Below, in pieces: positions 26,645 through 34,623 of a stretch of DNA of 64,000 nucleotides. A program made the position numbers and the translations under genes. The first letter of the stretch is position 1. Every line of letters starts with the position of its first letter. This DNA comes from Erythrobacter sp. ANT-B3C2 (GTDB taxonomy: Bacteria > Pseudomonadota > Alphaproteobacteria > Sphingomonadales > Sphingomonadaceae): the NCBI GenBank assembly GCA_001683845.1, contig LXQI01000007.1, positions 82,454 through 146,453 of the forward strand, in the 5' to 3' direction. The notes under the pieces were generated by a model, which did no database searches, was not told the origin of the DNA, and was given only the letters and a program-made list of their open reading frames with translations.

Positions 26645-27724
26645 CTAGTCCGCCCCCAGGCCAGGCACTGCCGCCGCTTCCCGCTCGGCGTGCTTCCTGT
26701 GCCGGATCGACCACCACAGCGAAATGCCGATCAGCACCGCGCCAATCAGCCCGGTGATGGTCTCGGGAATATGGAACCGGGCGGACAGCAGCATGATCGA
26801 GCCCAGCACGATGATGGCCCAGAACGCACCGTGCTCGAGGAAGCGATATTGCGCCAGCGTCCCCTGCTCCACCAGGTGGATGGTCATGGACCGCACGAAC
26901 ATGGCCCCGATCGAAAGGCCCAGCGCGATCACGATCATGTTGTTGGAAAGCGCGAAAGCGCCGATCACCCCGTCGAAGCTGAAGCTGGCATCGAGCACCT
27001 CGAGGTAGAGAAACCCGCCTAAGCCAGAGCGCACGACCAACCCTGCGGCCTTCTTCGCCTCCTCGCGCAGCCTGAGCCAGGTGCCCAGGGCATCCACCGC
27101 GATATAGGTGACGAGGCCCAGCAGCCCGGCGGTGAGGAAGGTCAGCGCATCCTCTGCCGGCAGCATCGAGGAAATGCCCCACAGCACCACCAGCAGCAGC
27201 GCGATCTCCATCGCCGGCAGCACCGAGACGCGCACCAGATGTTTCTCGATCGCGGCAATCCAGTGCACCTCCTTGTCGGCATCGAAGAAGAACTTCAGGC
27301 CCACCATCGCCAGGAAGGCGCCGCCGAATCCGGCGATTCCGATATGCGCGCCCGAGACGATGCGCTCGTATTCCACCGGGTTGTTCAGCGAGAGATCGAT
27401 GGTCTCCAGCGGCCCCAACCCGGCGGCGATCGCCACGATCGCGAGCGGGAAGAAAATCCGCGTGCCGAACACGGCGATGGCGATGCCCCACAGCAGGAAG
27501 CGCTGCTGCCACACCGGATCCATGTCGCGCAGCACGGTGGCGTTCACCACCGCATTGTCGAAGCTGAGCGAGACCTCGAGAATCGAGAGGACCACGATGA
27601 TCCACAGCATCGCGGCCATGCCGCCCACCGTCCCGGTGCTCGCCCAGCCATACCAGGCGCCCAGCGCGATGCAGGTCACCGTGAAGACAAGCGAGAATTT
27701 GTAGAAGCGCAGCAGCGTGGCCAT
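26645..27724 (-). CDS. DUF475/TerC-like integral membrane protein
   Basis: A 359-residue protein with about nine predicted helices. Acidic motifs within helices, EVSLSFDNAVVNA and LDASFSFDGVIGAFA, are the paired metal-binding signature shared with TerC/Alx manganese exporters. The C-terminal SIRHRKHAEREAAAVPGLGAD tail is cytosolic. Family certain; a role in metal export is inference. On the minus strand, facing the small membrane protein gene. Confidence 0.87.
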   Translation of the reverse strand: MATLLRFYKFSLVFTVTCIALGAWYGWASTGTVGGMAAMLWIIVVLSILEVSLSFDNAVVNATVLRDMDPVWQQRFLLWGIAIAVFGTRIFFPLAIVAIAAGLGPLETIDLSLNNPVEYERIVSGAHIGIAGFGGAFLAMVGLKFFFDADKEVHWIAAIEKHLVRVSVLPAMEIALLLVVLWGISSMLPAEDALTFLTAGLLGLVTYIAVDALGTWLRLREEAKKAAGLVVRSGLGGFLYLEVLDASFSFDGVIGAFALSNNMIVIALGLSIGAMFVRSMTIHLVEQGTLAQYRFLEHGAFWAIIVLGSIMLLSARFHIPETITGLIGAVLIGISLWWSIRHRKHAEREAAAVPGLGAD

Positions 27725-27918
27725 CGGCGGGCGGGCACCTGTGATCGATCGAAAAGTGTGGAGCGGCAGCTAGAGGCTCAGCCCGTCGCCTGCAATCACC
27801 TGAGTAGAAGCTCTACCTGGCGCAGAAGATCCACACTTTCGGTCGTGCCGCGCGTCGGCGAGAGCGCGGAGGTGCTCCCGCCTCCAAGCCCAGCTTGCGC
27901 CGGGAGCACCCCGCGCCG

Positions 27919-28785
27919 TCAGTCTTCGCGGTAGATCGCTTCCGGCCCCGGAAAGCTGCGCTCGCGCACCTCGTGGGCATAGCGCTCCACCGCCTCGGCG
28001 ATGGTCTGGCGCAAATCCGCATAGCGCTTCACGAAGCGCGGCACCCGCTCGAACATTCCCAGCATGTCGTCGGTCACCAGCACCTGCCCATCACACCGCG
28101 GCGAGGCGCCGATGCCGATCACCGGGCAGCCCACCGCCTCCGTCGCGCCGATGGCGATCGGCTCCATCACCCCCTCCATCACGATGGCGAACGCGCCCGC
28201 CTCGTCGAGCGCCCGCGCATCGCTCACGATCTTGGACGCCTCGGCCTCACTGCGCCCGCGCGCGGCATAGCCGCCCAGCACGTTCACCGCCTGCGGGGTC
28301 AGCCCCACATGGCCCATCACCGGAATTCCGCGCTCGACCAGAAAGCGCACGGTCGGCGCCATCGCCGCGCCGCCCTCCAGCTTCACCGCCGCCGCGCCGC
28401 TCGCCTTCAGCAGCCGCACAGCGCTGGCGAACGCCTGCTCCGGGGCCGCTTCGTAGCTGCCGAAGGGCATGTCGATCACCACCAGCGCATGGAACGATCC
28501 GCGCACCACCGCCGCCCCATGCGCCTCCATCATCTCCAGCGTCACCGGCACGGTGGAAGGCAGGCCGTAGATCACCTGCGCCAGCGAATCGCCCACCAGC
28601 AGCATGTCGCAATGCTCGTCGAGCAATTGTGCCTGTCGCGCAGTGTAAGCGGTGAGCATCACGATTGGCTGGGCAGTGGCGCCATCCACCTTTCGTCGGC
28701 GGATCGCCGGCACGGTCAGCCGCCGCATCGGCTGGGGCGTGGGGTGGGCGCGGCTGGTGGCGGTATCGAGCTGGTGGATGGACAT
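27919..28785 (-). CDS. panB: Ketopantoate hydroxymethyltransferase
   Basis: PanB makes ketopantoate for pantothenate and CoA. The protein is 288 residues from the ATG at 28785. It has [30 protein letters not shown] with the Mg-binding Asp, and [22 protein letters not shown]. The ATG at 28857 would add 24 unconserved residues and was not chosen. Its [21 protein letters not shown] end is complete. Confidence 0.95.
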   Translation of the reverse strand: MSIHQLDTATSRAHPTPQPMRRLTVPAIRRRKVDGATAQPIVMLTAYTARQAQLLDEHCDMLLVGDSLAQVIYGLPSTVPVTLEMMEAHGAAVVRGSFHALVVIDMPFGSYEAAPEQAFASAVRLLKASGAAAVKLEGGAAMAPTVRFLVERGIPVMGHVGLTPQAVNVLGGYAARGRSEAEASKIVSDARALDEAGAFAIVMEGVMEPIAIGATEAVGCPVIGIGASPRCDGQVLVTDDMLGMFERVPRFVKRYADLRQTIAEAVERYAHEVRERSFPGPEAIYRED

Positions 28786-28964
28786 GGCCCGCACTTGTAG
28801 CCGCGCGCGGCCCGGTGCGCAAAGCACCCTGACAGGTTGCCGTTTCTTGGTGTGCATTGCGGTAAATGCCCATTGCCACCGTCACAAAACTGCATAGAAC
28901 TGCGCGCCGCGGGCTGGCGGAGTGAGCGGGGACTCACTGGGCCCGGCGGGGAGCCTGATTGCCC

Positions 28965-30542
28965 ATGATACTCGGCCGTGTGAAGCCGCTCGATGCCATT
29001 CTGGCGACGGCCCGCAAGAAATCGCTGCACCGCACGCTCGGCGCCTTCCAGCTAATGCTGTTCGGTATTGGCTGCATCATCGGCACCGGCATTTTCGTGC
29101 TCACCGCGGCGGGCGCGCAGAAGGCGGGCCCCGGCCTGATGCTGGCCTTTGTCATCGCGGGCCTCGTGTGCATCGTGGCGGCGCTCTGCTATGCAGAGAT
29201 CGCGGCGATGATCCCGGTCGCCGGCTCGGCCTACACCTATTCCTACGCCACCACGGGTGAGATGCTCGCCTGGACGGTCGGCTGGGCGCTGATCCTCGAA
29301 TATGCCATCGCCGCCGCGGCCGTTTCGGTCGGCTGGTCGGGTTATTTCGCAGGCACCATCCTCAACGAGTTTTTCGGATTAGAGTTGCCCCGCTGGCTGG
29401 CCGCGGGCCCGCTGGCTCTGGGTGGACAGCCGGGTGGCTTCATCAACCTGCCGGCGATGATCATCGCCCTGCTCGTCACCTGGTTGCTGATGGTCGGCAC
29501 CAGCGAGAGCGCGCGGGTCAATGCCGTGCTGGTGGCCATCAAGGTGATCGCGCTGACCGTCTTTATCGGGCTTACCCTCACCAGCCCCTCCTTCGATACA
29601 GACCAGTTCAACCCGTTCCTGCCTGCGGGCGTGTTCGGCGGCTTCGGTTCGGGCGTCGGCGCGGTCGGCGCGGCGGCAACGATCTTCTTCGCCTATGTGG
29701 GCTTCGATGCGGTCTCCACCGCGGCGGAGGAAACCAAGAACCCGCAGCGCAACGTGCCGATTGGTCTGGTGGGTTCGCTGCTGTTCTGCACCGTCTTCTA
29801 TATCCTCGTGGCGGCGGGCGCGATCGGTACGATCGGCGGCCAGCCGATCATGGGCCCGGGCGGCGTCCCGTTCCCCGCCGGCTCGGAAGCGCTCGCTCGC
29901 CAGTGCGCCATGCCGCAATATGCCGCGATGCTGGTCTGTTCGGACGAGGCGCTGGCCCACGTGCTGCGCCAGATCGGCTTTTCGGGCATCGGCAATGCGC
30001 TGGGCATCGCCGCTTTCCTCGCTTTGCCCTCGGTCATCCTGGTGCTGCTCTTCGCACAGACCCGCGTGTTCTTCGTGATGAGCCGCGACGGATTGCTGCC
30101 CGAAGGTCTGTCCAAAGTGCATCCCAAGTGGCGGACGCCCTATGTCGTCACCGCGATCACCGGCGTGATCGTGGCGATCGGCGCGGCGTTCTTCCCCGTG
30201 GGACAGTTGGCGGATATCGCCAATGCCGGCACGCTCTACGCCTTTCTGATGGTGGCGGTGGCGGTGATGCTGCTGCGCAAGCGCGAGCCCGATCGCAAGC
30301 GCGATTTCCGCACCCCGGCCATCTGGTTCGTCGGCCCGGCCACGGTGCTGGGTTGCGCCTTCCTGTTCGTCAACCTGCCCACCGCGGCGATGCTGGTGCT
30401 TCCCATCTGGACGGGGATCGGCCTGCTGATCTACTTCGCCTACAGCCGCCGCAACAGCCATCTGGGCAAGGGCATCGTCGAGGTGGTGGACGATATCGAG
30501 GGCGACGGGACCATGATCCCGATCGATCCGCCCCGCAATTGA
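28965..30542 (+). CDS. APC-family amino acid permease
   Basis: A 525-residue permease with about 12 helices. FGIGCIIGTGIFVLTAAGA (helix 1, with the unwound GTG), FFAYVGFDAVSTAAEETKNPQRNVP (helix 6) and SRDGLLPEGLSKVHPKWRTPY match the cationic-amino-acid (CAT) subgroup. An insertion near 280-330 with two Cys lies in a periplasmic loop. ATG at 28965 follows GGCGGGGAG; TTG at 28959 is an alternative adding two residues. Exact substrate unknown. Confidence 0.9.
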   Translation: MILGRVKPLDAILATARKKSLHRTLGAFQLMLFGIGCIIGTGIFVLTAAGAQKAGPGLMLAFVIAGLVCIVAALCYAEIAAMIPVAGSAYTYSYATTGEMLAWTVGWALILEYAIAAAAVSVGWSGYFAGTILNEFFGLELPRWLAAGPLALGGQPGGFINLPAMIIALLVTWLLMVGTSESARVNAVLVAIKVIALTVFIGLTLTSPSFDTDQFNPFLPAGVFGGFGSGVGAVGAAATIFFAYVGFDAVSTAAEETKNPQRNVPIGLVGSLLFCTVFYILVAAGAIGTIGGQPIMGPGGVPFPAGSEALARQCAMPQYAAMLVCSDEALAHVLRQIGFSGIGNALGIAAFLALPSVILVLLFAQTRVFFVMSRDGLLPEGLSKVHPKWRTPYVVTAITGVIVAIGAAFFPVGQLADIANAGTLYAFLMVAVAVMLLRKREPDRKRDFRTPAIWFVGPATVLGCAFLFVNLPTAAMLVLPIWTGIGLLIYFAYSRRNSHLGKGIVEVVDDIEGDGTMIPIDPPRN

Positions 30543-30572
30543 CCGGCCCGCCGCCGCTCGAGGCGCGGCGTC

Positions 30573-30618
30573 AAAAAAAAGGGTCCGCGCCTGGATATCG
30601 AAACCCGGGCGCGGACCC
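30573..30618 (-). terminator. Rho-independent terminator (minus strand)
   Basis: On the minus strand, GGGTCCGCGCC pairs with GGCGCGGACCC across a short loop and is followed by eight T. It ends the minus-strand PEP-CTERM gene. The APC permease stop lies 30 bp away on the other strand, so the hairpin may also serve that gene. Confidence 0.85.
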
Positions 30619-30644
30619 ATTCATTCATCGAGCGAAGCGCTCAA

Positions 30645-31140
30645 TCAGGCATAGGCGACGGTGGTGCGGGTGGCAGCACGGCGACGCATTGCTGCGCCGA
30701 TCGCGCCGAAACCGATGATCATCATCGCCCAGGTGGCCGGCTCCGGCACCGCCGAGATCATCCCGGAGGCAACCGGGAGCGCAGCCGAGTAATTGCCTTG
30801 CATGCCGTTGATTTCATGGGGCGTCCCCACACCCGCATTCGGATCGACAAAGGCGCCGTGCAGCACGATCTCGCGGAAATCCAGCGGGAGCAGATCGGCA
30901 CCATTGAAGCCGCCGCAAAGATCGAAGTGTCCGTAAGGTCGAACATCATCGAGTAATTGAGGATCCCGCCGGGAGTATTTCCGATGCCAGGCAGATTCAG
31001 GATAATTGGCCCGTAGAACGGCACGCCCTCGGCAACCTCGATAAAGCCGTCACCGTCGGTGTCTGCAGAGGGAGGGGGGGTTAACCGAGTTGATCGGCAC
31101 GCCCATCCCATTGAAGCGCCCATGGATATGCGCGACATGC
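30645..31140 (-). pseudogene. CHRD-domain PEP-CTERM protein, broken (5' end lost, two frameshifts)
   Basis: Three reading-frame pieces line up as one protein. The first is a CHRD fragment (VAHIHGRFNGMGVPINSVN, up to 31140), then DTDGDGFIEVAEGVP, then YGHFDLCGGFNGADLLPLDF joined to a PEP-CTERM tail (AVPEPATWAMMIIGFGAIGA plus Arg-rich end). Frame changes occur in a G-run at about 31074-31081 and near 30931-30945. The N-terminal part and signal peptide are missing, replaced by a broken hydrolase. In related genes CHRD proteins are secreted and anchored by exosortase. Frameshifts in homopolymers could be sequencing errors; the missing front is not. Confidence 0.8.
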
Positions 31141-31491
31141 GGCCTGGCTCACGCCCTTGCCGCCATGGCGCGACATGTAGCGGGCGATCTCGCCGCCCCC
31201 CATCGAAAATCCAACCAGCGCCACGTCCTCGCTCGCGCCGGTGGCCTCCATCACATCGGCCAGATCATCGGCGAAGGTGTCGTAATCATAACCCGCGGGC
31301 GGCTGGTCGGATCGGCCGAAACCGCGCCGGTCATAGGCGATCGCCTGGAAGCCGGCCTCCGCCAAGGCGATCATCACCGGGTCCCAGCTGTCGGCCGAAA
31401 GCGGCCAGCCGTGGATCAGCACCACCGGCCGCCCGCTGCCGAGTGTCTTCACATAGAGCTGGGTGCCATCGCGCGCGTCGATCCGGTTCAT
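31141..31491 (-). pseudogene. Alpha/beta hydrolase (haloperoxidase-like), 3' half missing
   Basis: The N-terminal ~117 residues of a non-heme chloroperoxidase-type hydrolase. They include the oxyanion HGW motif (VLIHGWPLSADSWD), YDRRGFGRSD and the nucleophile elbow GFSMGGGE. Homology stops after HGGKGVSQAA. The reading frame then runs on into the CHRD remnant and ends at 31081. The Asp and His of the catalytic triad are lost, so the product cannot work. Start ATG 31491. Confidence 0.82.
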
Positions 31492-31596
31492 ACAGCGTCC
31501 GCCTTTTGGAAATGTTGAGGTTGCCCTTCCAACCCGCGCCTCGCCAATCGGTTGCCCACCATCGCCACTCATCAGGACTAGCCGAATCCAACACGC

Positions 31597-31611
31597 GAAC
31601 ATATATGGAAC
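31597..31611 (+). promoter_or_regulatory. LexA (SOS) box, alphaproteobacterial type
   Basis: GAAC-ATATATG-GAAC is a perfect direct repeat with 7-bp spacing, the known alphaproteobacterial LexA site (GTTC-N7-GTTC read on the other strand). It lies 3 bp before the ATG at 31614 and covers the ATG at 31605, so bound LexA would block transcription or initiation of the DNA-repair genes downstream. Confidence 0.8.
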
Positions 31612-31613
31612 AA

Positions 31614-32885
31614 ATGGATCGCCCCAAAACCTCCAGCGGAACCCCCCATTCCATCATGGAAAAGCTGGCGGTGCTGGCCGATGCGGCGAAGTACGACGCC
31701 TCCTGCGCCTCCTCCGGCACCGCCAAGCGCAACAGCGCTGGCAGCGCCAAGGGTATCGGCTCGACCGAGGGCATGGGCATCTGCCACGCCTACGCGCCCG
31801 ATGGCCGCTGCATCTCGCTGCTCAAGATTTTGCTGACCAACCACTGCATCTTCGATTGCCACTATTGCATCAACCGCAAGAGCTCGAACGTGCGCCGCGC
31901 GCGCTTCACCCCGGCCGAGGTGGTCGACCTCACGCTCAGCTTCTATCGCCGCAACTATATCGAAGGGCTGTTCCTCTCCTCGGGCATCATCAAGAGCTCC
32001 GATTACACGATGGAACAGCTGGTCGAGGTCGCGCGATCACTGCGCGAGGACCACCACTTCCGCGGCTACATTCACCTCAAGACCATCCCCGATGCCGATC
32101 CGCAGCTGGTCCACCAGGCCGGGCTCCATGCGGATCGCGTCTCGATCAATGTCGAACTGCCCACCGATGCCGGCCTCGCCCGCCTCGCGCCGGACAAGGA
32201 CGCACGCGGCATCGAAGGCGCAATGGGCGGGATGAAGATGGCGATCAAACAGGCGCGCGACGAGACCAAGCGCTTCAAGCACGCCCCCCGCTTCGCCCCC
32301 GCCGGGCAGTCGACGCAAATGATCATCGGCGCCGATGCCGCCAGCGATGCCGATATCGTGGGCAAGGCCAGCCGCCTTTACGATGGGTTCGGCCTGCGCC
32401 GCGTCTATTACTCCGCCTTCAGCCCCATTCCGGATGCCAGCGCGGTGCTGCCATTGAAGCGCCCGCCGCTGATGCGCGAACACCGGCTGTACCAGTCCGA
32501 TTGGCTGATGCGCTTCTACGGCTACACTTCAGGCGAGGTGATGCAGGCCACCGGCGATGATGGGATGCTGCCGCTCGATATCGATCCCAAGCTCGGCTGG
32601 GCGCTGAAGTTTCGCGAGCAATTCCCGGTGGATGTGAACCGTTCCTCACGCGAGATGTTGCTGCGCGTGCCAGGGTTGGGGGTGAAGGCGGTGAACCGGA
32701 TCATCACCTCGCGCCGCCACCGCACGCTGCGGCTGGAGGATGTGGGCAAGCTCACCGTCTCGCTCACCAAGGTGCGCCCGTTCATCGTCACCGTCGACTG
32801 GCGCCCCACCTTGCTGATCGACCGGGGCGATCTGCGCCGCCTGCTCGCGCCGAAGAAAGAGCAGCTGGAGCTGTTCGCCGCATGA
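31614..32885 (+). CDS. Putative DNA modification/repair radical SAM protein
   Basis: A 423-residue protein of the family always found next to the DUF4130/UdgX gene. The iron-sulfur ligands are Cys78, Cys82 and Cys85 in CIFDCHYC. A helix-hairpin-helix DNA-binding part (LLRVPGLGVKAVNRI) sits near the C-terminus. AAKYDASCASSG near the start is the family signature. Start uncertain: ATG 31614 chosen, 31605 and 31656 are possible. It overlaps the next gene by 4 bp. The family's chemistry is not known to me; repair is inferred from partners and from the LexA box. Confidence 0.85.
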   Translation: MDRPKTSSGTPHSIMEKLAVLADAAKYDASCASSGTAKRNSAGSAKGIGSTEGMGICHAYAPDGRCISLLKILLTNHCIFDCHYCINRKSSNVRRARFTPAEVVDLTLSFYRRNYIEGLFLSSGIIKSSDYTMEQLVEVARSLREDHHFRGYIHLKTIPDADPQLVHQAGLHADRVSINVELPTDAGLARLAPDKDARGIEGAMGGMKMAIKQARDETKRFKHAPRFAPAGQSTQMIIGADAASDADIVGKASRLYDGFGLRRVYYSAFSPIPDASAVLPLKRPPLMREHRLYQSDWLMRFYGYTSGEVMQATGDDGMLPLDIDPKLGWALKFREQFPVDVNRSSREMLLRVPGLGVKAVNRIITSRRHRTLRLEDVGKLTVSLTKVRPFIVTVDWRPTLLIDRGDLRRLLAPKKEQLELFAA

Positions 32886-34330
32886 ACGCGCTCCAGCATG
32901 TCCGGCTTGGCACCTACTACGTGGCGCAATTGCCCGAACAGGACGATTTCGAGTTCTGGCGCGATCGGGCGCGCGCGCTCGTCCAGTGCGACGTGCCACC
33001 CGATCGCATCGCCTGGGTGCCCCCCGGCGGCAATGGCGATCTGTTCACTCATGGCGAGCGCCGTGCCCCCGTGCCCCCCGCCGATGCCGCGATGGTGCGC
33101 GCCAGCAAGCCCTTCATCCAACTCGCCAGAAGCGCGATCTGCCACAGCGACCCCGATCGCTTCGCGCTGCTCTACCGCCTGCTCTGGCGCCACCAGGCCA
33201 ACCCGAAAGTGCTCGAAGACCGCGCCGATGGCGACGTGCGCCGGCTGGACGAACTCGCCCGCCATGTGCGGCGCGACATTCACAAGATGCGCGCCTTCGT
33301 CCGCTTCCGCCTGGTTGAAGATGAGGCGGCCCAAGGCGGCGAGAGCGAGGAGCATTACGTCGCCTGGTTCGAGCCCGAGCACCACATCCTGCGCGCCAAT
33401 GCCGGCTTTTTCACCCGCCGCTTCGCCAATATGCGCTGGTCGATCCTCACCCCGAAAGGCTCGCTCCACTGGGACACGCAGGCACTGGCGGAAGGCCCCC
33501 CGGCCGAACGCGCCGATGCCCCCGCCGGCGATCCGGTGGAGGCCCTGTGGCGCAAATATTACGCCTCCACCTTCAACCCCGCGCGTTTGAAGGTCGGGGC
33601 GATGCTGAAGGAAATGCCCCGCAAATATTGGAAGAACATGCCCGAAACATCGCTCATCCCCGAGCTGGTCGCGGGCGCACAGGCGCGGGAGGCGGCCATG
33701 GTCGATGCAGGGTCAATCGAACCGAGCGAGCGCCCCGATACGCTCGACGCCATCGCCAGCGCGATTCATTCCTGCCGCCGCTGCCCGATCGGCGAGCTGG
33801 AAAACCAGGCGGTGATGGGCGAGGGGCCGCGCCGTGCTGCGCTGATGGTGGTGGGCGAACAGCCCGGCGATCAGGAGGATCTCGCCGGCAAGCCCTTCGT
33901 CGGCCCCGCCGGGCAGGTGCTCGATCGTTTCCTGCAACAGGCCGGGATCGACCGCGAGCAAACCTACGTCACCAACGCGGTCAAGCATTTCAAATTCACC
34001 CAGCGTGGTAAGCGCCGACTGCACCAATCGCCCACCGCCAAGGAGATCGACATCTGCCGCTGGTGGCTGGAGGGCGAGCGTGCGCTGGTGCAGCCCCGGC
34101 TGGTGCTGGCGCTGGGCGCCAGCGCCGCGCGCGGCCTGCTCGGCAAGACGGTGAGCATCTCCAGGGTGCGCGGCGCCGCGCAGATGCTGGAGGATGGCAG
34201 CGAACTGTGGGTCACCGCGCATCCATCCTATCTGCTGCGGCTCGAAGGCCCCGCACGCGAGGAGCAGGAGCGCCTGTTCGCCGCCGATCTCGCCGCGGTG
34301 GCCGAGCGACTGGCCGAGCTGGCGCAATGA
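32882..34330 (+). CDS. udgX: DUF4130 - UdgX fusion (uracil-DNA binding/crosslinking protein)
   Basis: A 482-residue fusion. Residues about 1-250 are DUF4130 (probable DNA metabolism domain); about 288-482 are UdgX. UdgX motifs: Cys pairs for a 4Fe-4S cluster (HSCRRCPIGE), GEQPGDQEDLAGKPFVGPAG, and the special loop KRRLH with His381. In Mycobacterium UdgX the equivalent His (H109 in KRRIH) forms a covalent bond to uracil-derived abasic sites. Having this His suggests the same crosslinking action. Overlaps the radical SAM gene by 4 bp (ATGA). Complete and in frame. Confidence 0.92.
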   Translation: MNALQHVRLGTYYVAQLPEQDDFEFWRDRARALVQCDVPPDRIAWVPPGGNGDLFTHGERRAPVPPADAAMVRASKPFIQLARSAICHSDPDRFALLYRLLWRHQANPKVLEDRADGDVRRLDELARHVRRDIHKMRAFVRFRLVEDEAAQGGESEEHYVAWFEPEHHILRANAGFFTRRFANMRWSILTPKGSLHWDTQALAEGPPAERADAPAGDPVEALWRKYYASTFNPARLKVGAMLKEMPRKYWKNMPETSLIPELVAGAQAREAAMVDAGSIEPSERPDTLDAIASAIHSCRRCPIGELENQAVMGEGPRRAALMVVGEQPGDQEDLAGKPFVGPAGQVLDRFLQQAGIDREQTYVTNAVKHFKFTQRGKRRLHQSPTAKEIDICRWWLEGERALVQPRLVLALGASAARGLLGKTVSISRVRGAAQMLEDGSELWVTAHPSYLLRLEGPAREEQERLFAADLAAVAERLAELAQ

Positions 34331-34623
34331 GCGGCGGTTACGCTCCAATTGCAAGGCGGCTGCAAACCGGCCTGCGCGTGCGTTCCGACGCCGCATTTTG
34401 CGCGGCCCGTGCAAGCTGCGGCGGAGCAGATGCAGCACCGGTTCACCCCGGTTTCGGGCGGGATGCAAGGCGCCGCAAGGCGGGTGCATTTGCCCGCCGA
34501 ACGGGTGGTGGCGTGGGCTTCGTCCGGTGCCGTTGCGCCCCCGATGCAACCCCCTTGCAAGGCGGTGCAAAGCGGCCTTCGCGGCCCGCTGTTGCGCTCT
34601 AGCGGCAGCGCGGGGCGCGCCCG
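34331..34623. other. Spacer between udgX and dnaE2 with TGCAAGG repeats
   Basis: No gene accepted. An ATGA-overlapping ORF (34327-34602) has no recognisable motif. The sequence repeats short TGCA blocks, for example TTGCAAGGCGGCTGCAAA near 34350 and TTGCAAGGCGGTGCAAAG near 34555, with further GCAAGG copies between. imuA and imuB, which usually precede dnaE2, are absent. Confidence 0.5.

Noticed and set aside
34327..34602. ORF overlapping the udgX stop by ATGA before dnaE2
   Set aside because: Arg/Ala/Gly-rich sequence, no motifs, built from TGCAAGG repeats. Coupling by ATGA alone is not enough.
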